DNA of 64,000 nucleotides from Peribacillus sp. FSL E2-0218 (GTDB lineage: Bacteria; Bacillota; Bacilli; Bacillales; DSM-1321): contig NZ_CP150304.1 in the NCBI RefSeq assembly GCF_037992945.1, positions 4,405,501 through 4,469,500 on the forward strand, read 5' to 3'. The translations under genes and the position numbers were made by a program. Shown here piece by piece: positions 51,329 to 58,506 of this stretch (its first letter is position 1; each line of letters begins with the position of its first letter). Under the pieces are notes generated by a model. It had not been told where the DNA came from, searched no databases, and saw only the letters and a program-made list of their open reading frames with translations.

Positions 51329-52021
51329 CTATTTCTCCTTCGCAGCTTCATCAACCATTTTCTTTAGATCATCTATCGTGTTCCCCTCAAACTTCTTGCC
51401 ATTGACGAATAGGGAAGGTGTGCCGGTTACGGCTAATTCTTCGGCAGTCTTCATATCTTTGTTCCAGTGATCTTCGGATTTGCCTGCTTTAAAGGAGGTG
51501 ACCACTTTTTTCACATCAGCTTCATTTGCGATTTCCTTCAATGTATCTTCTAAGAATTCATCGGTGAATATGTCTTCTTTTTCATATTTATGATCATCGG
51601 GCTGCTTACTGAATAATAGCTCATGGAACTTCCAGAAGGTTTCATTTCCTAATTCCTGATAAACGCTCTCCGCAAATTTAGCGGATCTAGTGGAATCGAC
51701 ATTAATGAACGAATAATTCATGAAATAAAATTGCGCTTTTCCTGTATCGACCAACTCACTTTTGATCGATGGAAAGAATTTCTCCTCGAATGTTTTACAC
51801 ACTGGACATTTATAATCACCAAATTCAACAATTTGCACAGGGGCTGATTTATCTCCTAAATAAGGCTGTGATTTATAATCGATTTCATAAGCGGCCGTAT
51901 CCTCTTCTTTCCCGTTAGCCAAGAATATGAACCCGATAATGATTACAGCCACCAACCCAATGATCCAAAACGTGAATGCAGATGATTGTTTTTGTTTCTT
52001 ATTTTTTTTATTAGACATCAT
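51329..52021 (-). CDS. bdbD: Thiol-disulfide oxidoreductase BdbD (DsbA-like)
   Basis: A 230-residue membrane-anchored thioredoxin-fold protein: signal anchor (about 16-35), active site CPVC (72-75) in 'EFGDYKCPVCKTFEEKFF', helical insertion, and the cis-proline loop 'VTGTPSLFVNG'. It oxidises substrate thiols outside the membrane. GGAGG stands three and six bases before two consecutive ATGs; the second (52018) is better spaced. Operon partner of BdbC. Confidence 0.94.
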   Translation of the reverse strand: MMSNKKNKKQKQSSAFTFWIIGLVAVIIIGFIFLANGKEEDTAAYEIDYKSQPYLGDKSAPVQIVEFGDYKCPVCKTFEEKFFPSIKSELVDTGKAQFYFMNYSFINVDSTRSAKFAESVYQELGNETFWKFHELLFSKQPDDHKYEKEDIFTDEFLEDTLKEIANEADVKKVVTSFKAGKSEDHWNKDMKTAEELAVTGTPSLFVNGKKFEGNTIDDLKKMVDEAAKEK

Positions 52022-52147
52022 GAACCTCCATAGCTATTATAGTTGTTTAAAATTCCTTATACAGGTCCCTTGGACTCCATTAAGGCTGATTTCAGTTCCC
52101 CCTTTCCATTTGCCGCGTACCTGTAACTGATTGATTTACACGGTATA

Positions 52148-52176
52148 ATATAAGTTTCACCATGATGGTTTGTCAA
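52148..52176 (-). promoter_or_regulatory. Sigma-A promoter of bdbDC
   Basis: Minus strand TTGACA (52176-52171), 17-base spacer, TTATAT (52153-52148). The spacer contains the dyad ACCATGATGGT (52159-52169). Confidence 0.75.
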
Positions 52177-52224
52177 TTTAACATACCTTTTATTTATGGC
52201 AGCGGACGTGATTGAATATCATTA

Positions 52225-52254
52225 TAACTTGTAACTACTTGAATTACATGTTAA
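52225..52254. promoter_or_regulatory. Candidate Rrf2 (YwnA) autoregulatory operator
   Basis: TATAACTTGTAAC (52224-52236) followed by TTACATGTTAA (52244-52254), upstream of the Rrf2 gene and related to the site upstream of ywnB at 50708-50741. Confidence 0.55.
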
Positions 52255-52300
52255 ATAATTTATACTATATAGGAATCGAGATTTTAAAGGAGAGAACCAG

Positions 52301-52744
52301 ATGTCCATCAGTACCCGCTTTTCCGTAGGAATCCATATATTATCTCTTTTAGAAATAAACAAGGAATGCGTTAACACATCTGATTATATTGCAAAGAGTG
52401 TCAACACGAACCCCGCCTTAATCAGGAAAATTACCGGCATGCTCAAGACTGCAGGCTTGGTGAATGTCAGGCCTGGCATCGCGGGAGCTACATTGGCAAA
52501 GGAGCTGTCCGAGATTACTTTGCTCAATGTTTATCATGCCGTTAATGTGATGCAGGATAAAGAACTATTTGGCATTCATGAAAAACCTAACCCGGCATGC
52601 CCTGTTGGAAGAAATATACAGGACGCGATAGAGCCGCTCTTTTCAGTCGCTGAACTTGCCTTGGAAAAAGCATTGGGCGCGGTCACGATCGAGGATGTCG
52701 TCAAGGAGATCATCGAAAAGGATAAGCAAAGCAATTCCAAATGA
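52301..52744 (+). CDS. ywnA: Rrf2-family transcriptional regulator, YwnA-like
   Basis: A 147-residue winged-helix protein of the Rrf2 family ('STRFSVGIHILSLLEI', 'NTNPALIRKITGMLKTAGLVNVRPGIAGATLAKEL'). Only one cysteine is visible ('NPACPVG'), so it cannot hold the three-cysteine Fe-S cluster of IscR/NsrR and more probably senses thiol state, as inferred for YwnA types. AGGAGAGAACC precedes the ATG. Probable target: ywnB and itself, through shared upstream motifs. Confidence 0.88.
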   Translation: MSISTRFSVGIHILSLLEINKECVNTSDYIAKSVNTNPALIRKITGMLKTAGLVNVRPGIAGATLAKELSEITLLNVYHAVNVMQDKELFGIHEKPNPACPVGRNIQDAIEPLFSVAELALEKALGAVTIEDVVKEIIEKDKQSNSK

Positions 52745-52771
52745 GGATTTCCGGGCTTTCAATTTAAAAGC

Positions 52772-52804
52772 AAAAACACATGAGGTCGACTCATGTGTTT
52801 TTTT
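52772..52804 (+). terminator. Terminator of ywnA, shared with the convergent gene
   Basis: AAAAACACATGA and TCATGTGTTTTT arms around GGTCGAC, followed by more T residues on the plus strand and A-rich DNA on the other side. Confidence 0.85.
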
Positions 52805-52815
52805 ATGAAGATCGT

Positions 52816-55800
52816 TTATTTATATTTAGGAATTTCAATCGTCAATTTATAGGAATCTAATAAACTATATAGATTATAAATCTGTTTCACTTGCTTGGTT
52901 GCCCAGCCAATATCAGTGGCATACTGGTGTGACGCATAGCCATACTTCTCTGCTGCCGTAGGGTTCCACCTCATTTTGTAAAGCGTATCCTGCCCTGCGG
53001 AGATGTAGCCTTTGGCGATGAATTCGGCGCCGCCGATAATGGCCGCTTCCGGCGTGAACCAGCCGGCATTATAGGCATATTGAGCACCGCTGCTGACAGC
53101 TGTACCGTCATAAGCTCCCACTCCATACATATTATAGACCGTTTTCCCGTTCACCTTCACTCCTGTTGCCAACGGTGACGTGCCATTCCCTGTCTCCAGC
53201 AAGGCATGCGAAATCAAATAAATCTCATTGACTCCATACTTTACCCCTGCGGAAGTGAAGGTCGCAGCTTGTCCTTGCAGTATGCCTTTGCCTGAAAGGA
53301 TTCTATCATTCACTTCGGAGACATTCATATTGGTAACTTGGGAGAGCTTGACGAACTGGTAAGAATGAACTGGGTCATTGACGAAATTTTTGGGATTCAG
53401 GTTATATTCTATGTCTTCCGGACTAGCATTCACCCATGTCTTGTTATAGCTCACCTCATACCAGTAGTACCCGTCAGAGCCTTTGACTTTTGATTTAATC
53501 GTCAGCGATTGATTATTGCTTACATCCCCGACCACCCAATAATTGGGGCCAGCTCCGCCCCTTACGCGCCAACCGGAGCCTTTGACGGTGCCTTTGGTTG
53601 AATTTACGAGAGACAAGCCATCCTCACGTATGTAGGTTTTGTACGCTTTATCTGTTTGCGCATTTGCCGCCATTTGAATTTGCACCATCTTATCCATTGT
53701 AAGATTGTACTCTTTTTCGATCTTGATGACCGAGTCATTCGGATTCCCTGGAACATCCGGTGCCTTTTCAGTTAAATATTTCGTGCTCACATAACCCGTT
53801 TTTCCGTTAGCCGTGATCCTTGACCAGCCATCTGCTTCCGAATACACGGTTACGGCCGTTTTATCTACTAGCGTAGCTATGATAGAAGCGGACGTCGATG
53901 CGCTTGAACGCATATTCAAACTGGAGCCATCATTCACATTTACATATTTGGTGATGGTCGTTACTTCACCGCCTGGATTCTGTCCGGGTTTTTCCGGTGT
54001 GGAACCAGGTTTCGTTGTTGATAGATATTGCGTGCTGACGTAACCTTCTCCGCCATACGCTTTAACCTTGGACCAGCCATCTGCTTCCGAGATGACTTCC
54101 ACCTCTACACCCCTTGCCAATTTCACGATGACCGAAGCGTCTTCTGATGGCTTATTCCGCATATTGAGTGTCCCTGAGTTCACGTTTACATATTTCGTCG
54201 TCGTTTTTTCAGGGACCGCCGGCTTGGAGTCCGTTACCGGTTTTGTCGCCGTTAAATATTTGGTGCTGACATGGCCGTCCTTTCCATTGGCCTTGACCTT
54301 CGCCCATCCTTTGGATTCCGAATAGACCTTTACCTCGGTTCCCTTTGAGAGCTTGGCGATGATGCTTGCGGTTTCACTGCCGCTTTTTCGCATATTCAGC
54401 GTGCTTGCCGTCACGTATTTCGTCGTCGTTTTTTCAGGGGCAGTCGGTTTGGGAGCGGTTGCCGGTTTTGTCGCCGATACATATTTGGTGCTGACATATC
54501 CGTCCTTTCCATTGGCTTTGACCTTGGCCCATCCTTTGGATTCCGAATAAACGGTCACTTTCGTCCCTTTTGAAAGCCTCGCGACAATGCTTGAACTATC
54601 CGACCCGCTTTTACGCATATTGAGCGTGCTTGCCGTCACGTATTTCGTCGTCGTTTTTTCAGGGGCAGTCGGTTTGGGAGCGGTTCCCGGCTTTGTCGCG
54701 GATACATATTTGGTGTTGACATACCCGTCCTTTCCATTGGCTTTGACCTTCGCCCAACCTTTCGATTCCGAATAAACGGTCACTTTCGTCCCTTTTGAAA
54801 GCCTCGCGACAATGCTTGAACTATCCGACCCGCTTTTACGCATATTGAGCGTGCTTGCCGTCACGTATTTCGTCGTCGTTTTTTGGGTGGTTTCTGCCGA
54901 TCCTGTCGCTGGCTTCGTTGCCGACAAATATTTGGTGCTGACATACCCGTCTTTTCCATTGACCTTGACCTTGGCCCAACCTTTCGATTCCGAATAAACC
55001 GTCACCTGTGTCCCTTTTGAAAGCATGGTGACGATGCTGGAGCTCACGTTACCGCCTTTTCGCATATTGAGCGTGCTTGCCGTCACATATTTCGTCGCCG
55101 TTTTTCCAGTTACGGCGGCTTTGGTTACCTGATCTGGCTTCGTTGCCGAAAGATACTTGGCATTGACATAACCATCTTTTCCATTGGCTTTGATCTTTGC
55201 CCATCCTTTGGATTCCGAATAGACCGTTACCTGGGTGCCCCTGGTCAGCTTCGCTACTACGGCTGCACTTTCGGTCCCGCTTTTCCGCATATGGAGGGAA
55301 CCCGTGCTGACATTCACATATTTTGTTGCCGTCTTACTTGTGACGGAAGATTGGGCTGCCTGGTTCGGTTTCGTTGCCGAGAGATACTTGGCATTGACGT
55401 AACCCTCTTTACCATTAGCTTTTACTTTCGCCCAACCCTTGGATTCCGAATAAACCGTAACCTGGGTGCCACGCGTCAGCTTCGTAACTACGGCTGCGCT
55501 TTCGGTCCCGCTTTTCCGCATATGGAGGGAACCCGTGCTGACATTCACATATTTCGTCACCGTCTTTACCGTTACGGTGGTCCTAGTTAAAGCCCCTGGC
55601 TTCGTTGCCGATAAATACTTAGTACTGACATACCCCTCCTTACCATTGGCTTTGATCTTCGTCCAACCCTTGGATTCCGAATAAATCGTTACCGGCGTGC
55701 CTTTTGAAAGCTTGGCAACTATACTCGCACTTTCCGCTCCCGATTTCCTCATATTGAGTGAACCGGAATTTACATTTACATACATGACGCCTGTATCTAC

Positions 55801-55902
55801 ATTGGTCTGTTCTGCATGTAGTGGAGCTGCAGATATTTTTTCTTCGAATGCAACTGTCGACAATACTGCAAAACAGAAAGTTGGTATAATTAATTTCTTC
55901 AT
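52816..55902 (-). CDS. N-acetylglucosaminidase with nine SH3 repeats (LytD-like)
   Basis: A 1028-residue secreted wall hydrolase. Signal peptide (about 1-25), then nine bacterial SH3 domains, each opening with 'YVN/TxxxLNMR' (starts near residues 41, 118, 195, 271, 346, 421, 496, 571, 653) and ending 'GYVSTKYLSATKP', then an LytD/LytG-type glucosaminidase domain (about 735-1020) with the catalytic Glu in 'ALLETGNGTSPLA' (Glu903). The SH3 array binds peptidoglycan; the enzyme cleaves GlcNAc-MurNAc bonds in growth or separation. GGGAGAATG precedes the ATG. The repeats are nearly identical in DNA, so copy number may vary. Confidence 0.92.
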   Translation of the reverse strand: MKKLIIPTFCFAVLSTVAFEEKISAAPLHAEQTNVDTGVMYVNVNSGSLNMRKSGAESASIVAKLSKGTPVTIYSESKGWTKIKANGKEGYVSTKYLSATKPGALTRTTVTVKTVTKYVNVSTGSLHMRKSGTESAAVVTKLTRGTQVTVYSESKGWAKVKANGKEGYVNAKYLSATKPNQAAQSSVTSKTATKYVNVSTGSLHMRKSGTESAAVVAKLTRGTQVTVYSESKGWAKIKANGKDGYVNAKYLSATKPDQVTKAAVTGKTATKYVTASTLNMRKGGNVSSSIVTMLSKGTQVTVYSESKGWAKVKVNGKDGYVSTKYLSATKPATGSAETTQKTTTKYVTASTLNMRKSGSDSSSIVARLSKGTKVTVYSESKGWAKVKANGKDGYVNTKYVSATKPGTAPKPTAPEKTTTKYVTASTLNMRKSGSDSSSIVARLSKGTKVTVYSESKGWAKVKANGKDGYVSTKYVSATKPATAPKPTAPEKTTTKYVTASTLNMRKSGSETASIIAKLSKGTEVKVYSESKGWAKVKANGKDGHVSTKYLTATKPVTDSKPAVPEKTTTKYVNVNSGTLNMRNKPSEDASVIVKLARGVEVEVISEADGWSKVKAYGGEGYVSTQYLSTTKPGSTPEKPGQNPGGEVTTITKYVNVNDGSSLNMRSSASTSASIIATLVDKTAVTVYSEADGWSRITANGKTGYVSTKYLTEKAPDVPGNPNDSVIKIEKEYNLTMDKMVQIQMAANAQTDKAYKTYIREDGLSLVNSTKGTVKGSGWRVRGGAGPNYWVVGDVSNNQSLTIKSKVKGSDGYYWYEVSYNKTWVNASPEDIEYNLNPKNFVNDPVHSYQFVKLSQVTNMNVSEVNDRILSGKGILQGQAATFTSAGVKYGVNEIYLISHALLETGNGTSPLATGVKVNGKTVYNMYGVGAYDGTAVSSGAQYAYNAGWFTPEAAIIGGAEFIAKGYISAGQDTLYKMRWNPTAAEKYGYASHQYATDIGWATKQVKQIYNLYSLLDSYKLTIEIPKYK
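53745..55782 (-). repeat. In-frame ~225-bp tandem repeats encoding SH3 domains
   Basis: Nine units of 75-82 codons. The run 54539-54659 recurs at 54764-54884, exactly 225 bp away, with no difference that I can see. Other units are 80-90 percent alike by eye. Confidence 0.8.
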
Positions 55903-56283
55903 ATCATTCTCCCTACTAAAGCATTATATTTTTAACATTTATTTAAATATCGGTTAATACTGATATAATAATATAGGTATATGTACTTATTCATTGAAAA
56001 TATAACACAATTCTTTGGAACCACCGGGTAATTGCTTAGGTTTTAACATATTAGTAAACTAAAAGACATTTAAGTAACTTTCCAGTAATATTTGAAATAT
56101 ATTGATGTTACAAAAGGTAACCCGTGGCTTAATGCCGCGCATAATGATATACTAGAATAATTAATTACGTGATAGGCCATATGCATTGAATAAAGTTGCG
56201 AGGTCACCCCATCATTCCTCATATTTGACGGGTGAAGCCCATAAACTATATAATTACTATAAATAAATTTATAAGAATCCTTC
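55903..56283. other. AT-rich intergenic region before the riboswitch
   Basis: Contains no supported gene. It must hold the promoter of the riboswitch transcript (plus strand) and of the glucosaminidase gene (minus strand); many AT-rich hexamers prevent a unique choice. Confidence 0.5.
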
Positions 56284-56397
56284 TGTTAAGGGGAGTAGCT
56301 ATACAATAAAGTCGTCAATACAGGATTTTATCCTCGGCTTTATTGGCAACTGATTCCAGTTGTTTGCAAGACCTTGCCGATTATTTGGTGAGGTCTT
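56284..56397 (+). ncRNA. yybP-ykoY (Mn2+) riboswitch with terminator platform
   Basis: The diagnostic blocks occur in order: AAGGGGAGTAGC (56288-56299), AAAGTCGTCAATAC (56308-56321), a small hairpin CAGGATTTTATCCTCGGC, TTTATTGGCAAC, and GCAAGACCTTGCC (56366-56378). Helix P1 pairs AAGG (56288-56291) with CCTT (56372-56375). AAGACCTTGCC (56368-56378) can instead pair with GGTGAGGTCTT (56387-56397), followed by TTGGTTTTT, a terminator. Metal binding would hold the CCTT strand and prevent it, so the switch should be ON with Mn2+. Confidence 0.9.
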
Positions 56398-56406
56398 TTG
56401 GTTTTT

Positions 56407-56447
56407 AAAAGACGGTATGACCAATAATCGGTCATACCGTCTTTTTT
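56407..56447 (+). terminator. Second terminator between the Mn2+ riboswitch and the kinase-like gene
   Basis: AAAAGACGGTATGACC (56407-56422) pairs with GGTCATACCGTCTTTT (56430-56445), T run following. Its left foot AAAAGAC (56407-56413) can also pair with GTCTTTT (56393-56399), which is itself part of the first terminator, giving a chain of alternative structures. Confidence 0.8.
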
Positions 56448-56479
56448 GATTTGAAATTTGCACATTAGAGGTGAACAGT

Positions 56480-57085
56480 ATGCAGAACTATAATGATTTA
56501 GCAGCAAGCGTCAAGATTTCCGATGATAAGAAGTATTCATTGCTTGATGCCGACCCATCCCTAACTCTTATCGGCAAGGGCCGCAGCGCTTATGTATTCC
56601 GGATACATTCCACCAATAAAGCGCTAAAGGTTTTTTTCCCGGACCAAATTCAAACAGCTAAAGTGGAAGCCGAAATATATCGAACCGTTCAATCCATTGA
56701 TTATTACCCAACTCTATATGCTGCCGGACTGAATTTTCTGGTCATCGATCATATCGAAGGCAACACCCTTTTTGAATGTTTGACGTTAGGGATCCCGATA
56801 ACAGAAGAAAATATCGAGGAAATTGACCATGCTTTGCAATTAGCAAGAAAAGAAGGATTGAACCCTTCGGATATCCATTTAAGGAACATCTTCATCACTT
56901 CCGAAAAAAAGGTGAAAATCATCGATGTAGCAAGGTTCAAGCAGGTTAAATCCTGCAATCAGTGGCATGATTTGAAAAGCGCCTTTCACCTTTTCTATTC
57001 AAAGTCATTTTTCCCGAAACGAATTCCCGGTTTCATATTGAATTCGATTGCAGCGATTTATAAAAAAAGATTCTTACCCATTTAA
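56480..57085 (+). CDS. Atypical serine/threonine protein-kinase-like protein (YrzF-like)
   Basis: A 201-residue kinase-fold protein. Glycine loop GKGRSAYVF (32-40), Lys50 in 'KALKVFF', Glu65 helix, hinge 'FLVIDHIEGNTLFECL', catalytic loop 'LNPSDIHLRNIF' (Asp131, His133, Asn136) and 'KIIDVARF' in place of DFG (Asp149). The C-lobe is short. It resembles B. subtilis YrzF/YbdM, small membrane-independent kinases of unclear target. AGAGGTGA five bases before the ATG sets the start at 56480. Directly downstream of a Mn2+ riboswitch and its terminators, so expression should depend on Mn2+. A lipoprotein gene follows after 32 bp. Confidence 0.85.
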   Translation: MQNYNDLAASVKISDDKKYSLLDADPSLTLIGKGRSAYVFRIHSTNKALKVFFPDQIQTAKVEAEIYRTVQSIDYYPTLYAAGLNFLVIDHIEGNTLFECLTLGIPITEENIEEIDHALQLARKEGLNPSDIHLRNIFITSEKKVKIIDVARFKQVKSCNQWHDLKSAFHLFYSKSFFPKRIPGFILNSIAAIYKKRFLPI

Positions 57086-57117
57086 TCAATCCGAATAAAA
57101 TCACACAGGAGGCACTT

Positions 57118-57564
57118 ATGAAAAAAATAATCGCGATCGCTTTTCTTTCCATCCTTGCCTTAAGCGGGTGCTCGCTTTTGGGGGAAGTCCATTCATCCTT
57201 GGAATATGCAGATAATGCGACGGAGTATGTGAATACCGTTAAGGGATTTGCCAATGAGCTACCTGCATTGGCCCAAGATGCCGTCACGAATACCGAAGCA
57301 AGGCAAAGCCTTGAAAAAGAGCTGCAGCAGCTGCAAACGGAGATTGAAGAATTCAATGCAATTGAGCCGCCTCAAATCGCCGAAACCATCCATGAAAAAA
57401 TCGTTGCTTCAAATCAGCAGCTGTCAGATGGCATTGAATTATACCTGAATAATATTGAAAAAGGACAAATCGATCCTAAAGCATTGGAAGAATCGGAAAT
57501 CATGCAAACCATCGATCAAATAACGAGCTTATCGGAACAAATTGAAAAAATAGGGAATGAATAA
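57118..57564 (+). CDS. DUF6376-like lipoprotein
   Basis: A 148-residue lipoprotein: signal, lipobox LSGC (Cys18), then an amphipathic all-helical body ('ARQSLEKELQQLQTEIEEFNAIEPPQIAETIHEKI', 'QTIDQITSLSEQIEKIGNE'). This is the pattern of the DUF6376 family found across Bacillus; function unknown. GGAGG seven bases upstream fixes the start. Only 32 bp separate it from the kinase-like gene, so it is probably in the same Mn2+-controlled transcript. Confidence 0.8.
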   Translation: MKKIIAIAFLSILALSGCSLLGEVHSSLEYADNATEYVNTVKGFANELPALAQDAVTNTEARQSLEKELQQLQTEIEEFNAIEPPQIAETIHEKIVASNQQLSDGIELYLNNIEKGQIDPKALEESEIMQTIDQITSLSEQIEKIGNE

Positions 57565-57594
57565 AACCAGGAAAGATCGCTCCAGTGAAAACCG

Positions 57595-57624
57595 TTGACA
57601 TGAAACCAAATGGTTTTATATAAT
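57595..57624 (+). promoter_or_regulatory. Promoter of the SRPBCC-ArsR operon
   Basis: Perfect TTGACA (57595-57600) and TATAAT (57619-57624) with an 18-base spacer. The spacer is filled by the first operator. Confidence 0.85.
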
Positions 57625-57648
57625 CATTAAAGAAAAACCAAATGGTTT
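57603..57648. promoter_or_regulatory. Twin operators of the ArsR-type regulator
   Basis: AAACCAAATGGTTT occurs at 57603-57616 and again at 57635-57648, identical and exactly 32 bp (three helical turns) apart. One lies between -35 and -10, the other just after the transcription start. The half-site pattern AAACCA/TGGTTT is a near-perfect dyad. Confidence 0.8.
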
Positions 57649-57676
57649 CACATTACAGTTAAAAGGGAGAGTCACT

Positions 57677-58105
57677 ATGGAAAAGCAGCATACTTTAGAG
57701 GATGTCAAGAAGACCGTCATTATTGAAGCACCGATCCAAAAGGTTTGGGATACAGTATCGACTGCCGAGGGGATCGCTTCATGGTTCATGCCGAATGATT
57801 TTCAGCCGAAAGTGGGACATGAGTTCCATGTACAATCACCGTTTGGCCCCTCTCCATGTAAGGTATTGGAGATAGATGCCCCACATCGCCTCTCTTTCTC
57901 GTGGGATACTGACGGTTGGATCGTTTCATTCCATTTAAAAGAGCAGGATGGCAAAACTGAATTCACCCTGATCCATGGCGGGTGGAAGCAGCCTGGATCG
58001 ATTCTTCCGAAAGCGAATGAAAAAAGCTCGGTTGTCCGCGATAGAATGGCGCATGGGTGGGATCAAATCGTTAATGAACGACTTAAAAAGGCTGTTGAGG
58101 GCTAA
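57677..58105 (+). CDS. SRPBCC/AHSA1-family protein
   Basis: A 142-residue START-like domain protein ('KTVIIEAPIQKVWDTVSTAEGIASWFMPNDFQP', 'WDQIVNERLKKAVEG') of the AHSA1/YndB type that forms a hydrophobic ligand pocket. AAAGGGAGAG precedes the ATG. It is co-transcribed with an ArsR-type regulator beginning at the very next base; such pairs are common in Bacillus, the SRPBCC protein presumably handling the small hydrophobic signal. Ligand unknown. Confidence 0.9.
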   Translation: MEKQHTLEDVKKTVIIEAPIQKVWDTVSTAEGIASWFMPNDFQPKVGHEFHVQSPFGPSPCKVLEIDAPHRLSFSWDTDGWIVSFHLKEQDGKTEFTLIHGGWKQPGSILPKANEKSSVVRDRMAHGWDQIVNERLKKAVEG

Positions 58106-58453
58106 GTGACCTCTTCCGCAGAAAAATATGATGTATTCCAAGCTGTGGCCGACCCCACCCGCAGAAAAGTCCTGCAATTGCTTGCTGGAGGGGAATTACC
58201 CATTTCGGCCATCACCTCTCATTTTCCGATGAGCCGTACGGCGATTGCCAAGCATCTTCATATTCTATCCGAAGCTGAATTGGTCAGCGGGCGGAAGGTA
58301 GGAAGAGAGAAACGCTTTCGGCTTCAGCCCGAGCCCTTAAACGAATTGAAGGAATGGCTTTCATTTTATGACCGATTCTGGGATAACAAACTCTCCATCC
58401 TTAAGCATGTGGTTGAAAATCCCGAGGAAAAGGGACTGAAGGTCGAAGAATAG
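58106..58453 (+). CDS. ArsR/SmtB-family transcriptional regulator
   Basis: A 115-residue winged-helix repressor ('VFQAVADPTRRKVLQLLAGGELPISAITSHFPMSRTAIAKHLHILSEAELV') of the SdpR-like branch without metal-binding cysteines. It starts at GTG directly after the SRPBCC stop, with GAGGG upstream. It should bind the twin AAACCA/TGGTTT operators of its own promoter. Confidence 0.92.
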   Translation: MTSSAEKYDVFQAVADPTRRKVLQLLAGGELPISAITSHFPMSRTAIAKHLHILSEAELVSGRKVGREKRFRLQPEPLNELKEWLSFYDRFWDNKLSILKHVVENPEEKGLKVEE

Positions 58454-58463
58454 ATAGGAAATT

Positions 58464-58497
58464 AAAGCCCCCGGCACAATGGCTCCGGGGGCTTTCT
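58464..58497 (+). terminator. Terminator of the SRPBCC-ArsR operon
   Basis: AAAGCCCCCGG (58464-58474) and CCGGGGGCTTT (58485-58495) form a strong stem, followed by CTC; also usable by the convergent yhgE gene. Confidence 0.8.
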
Positions 58498-58506
58498 CAT
58501 TTATTA

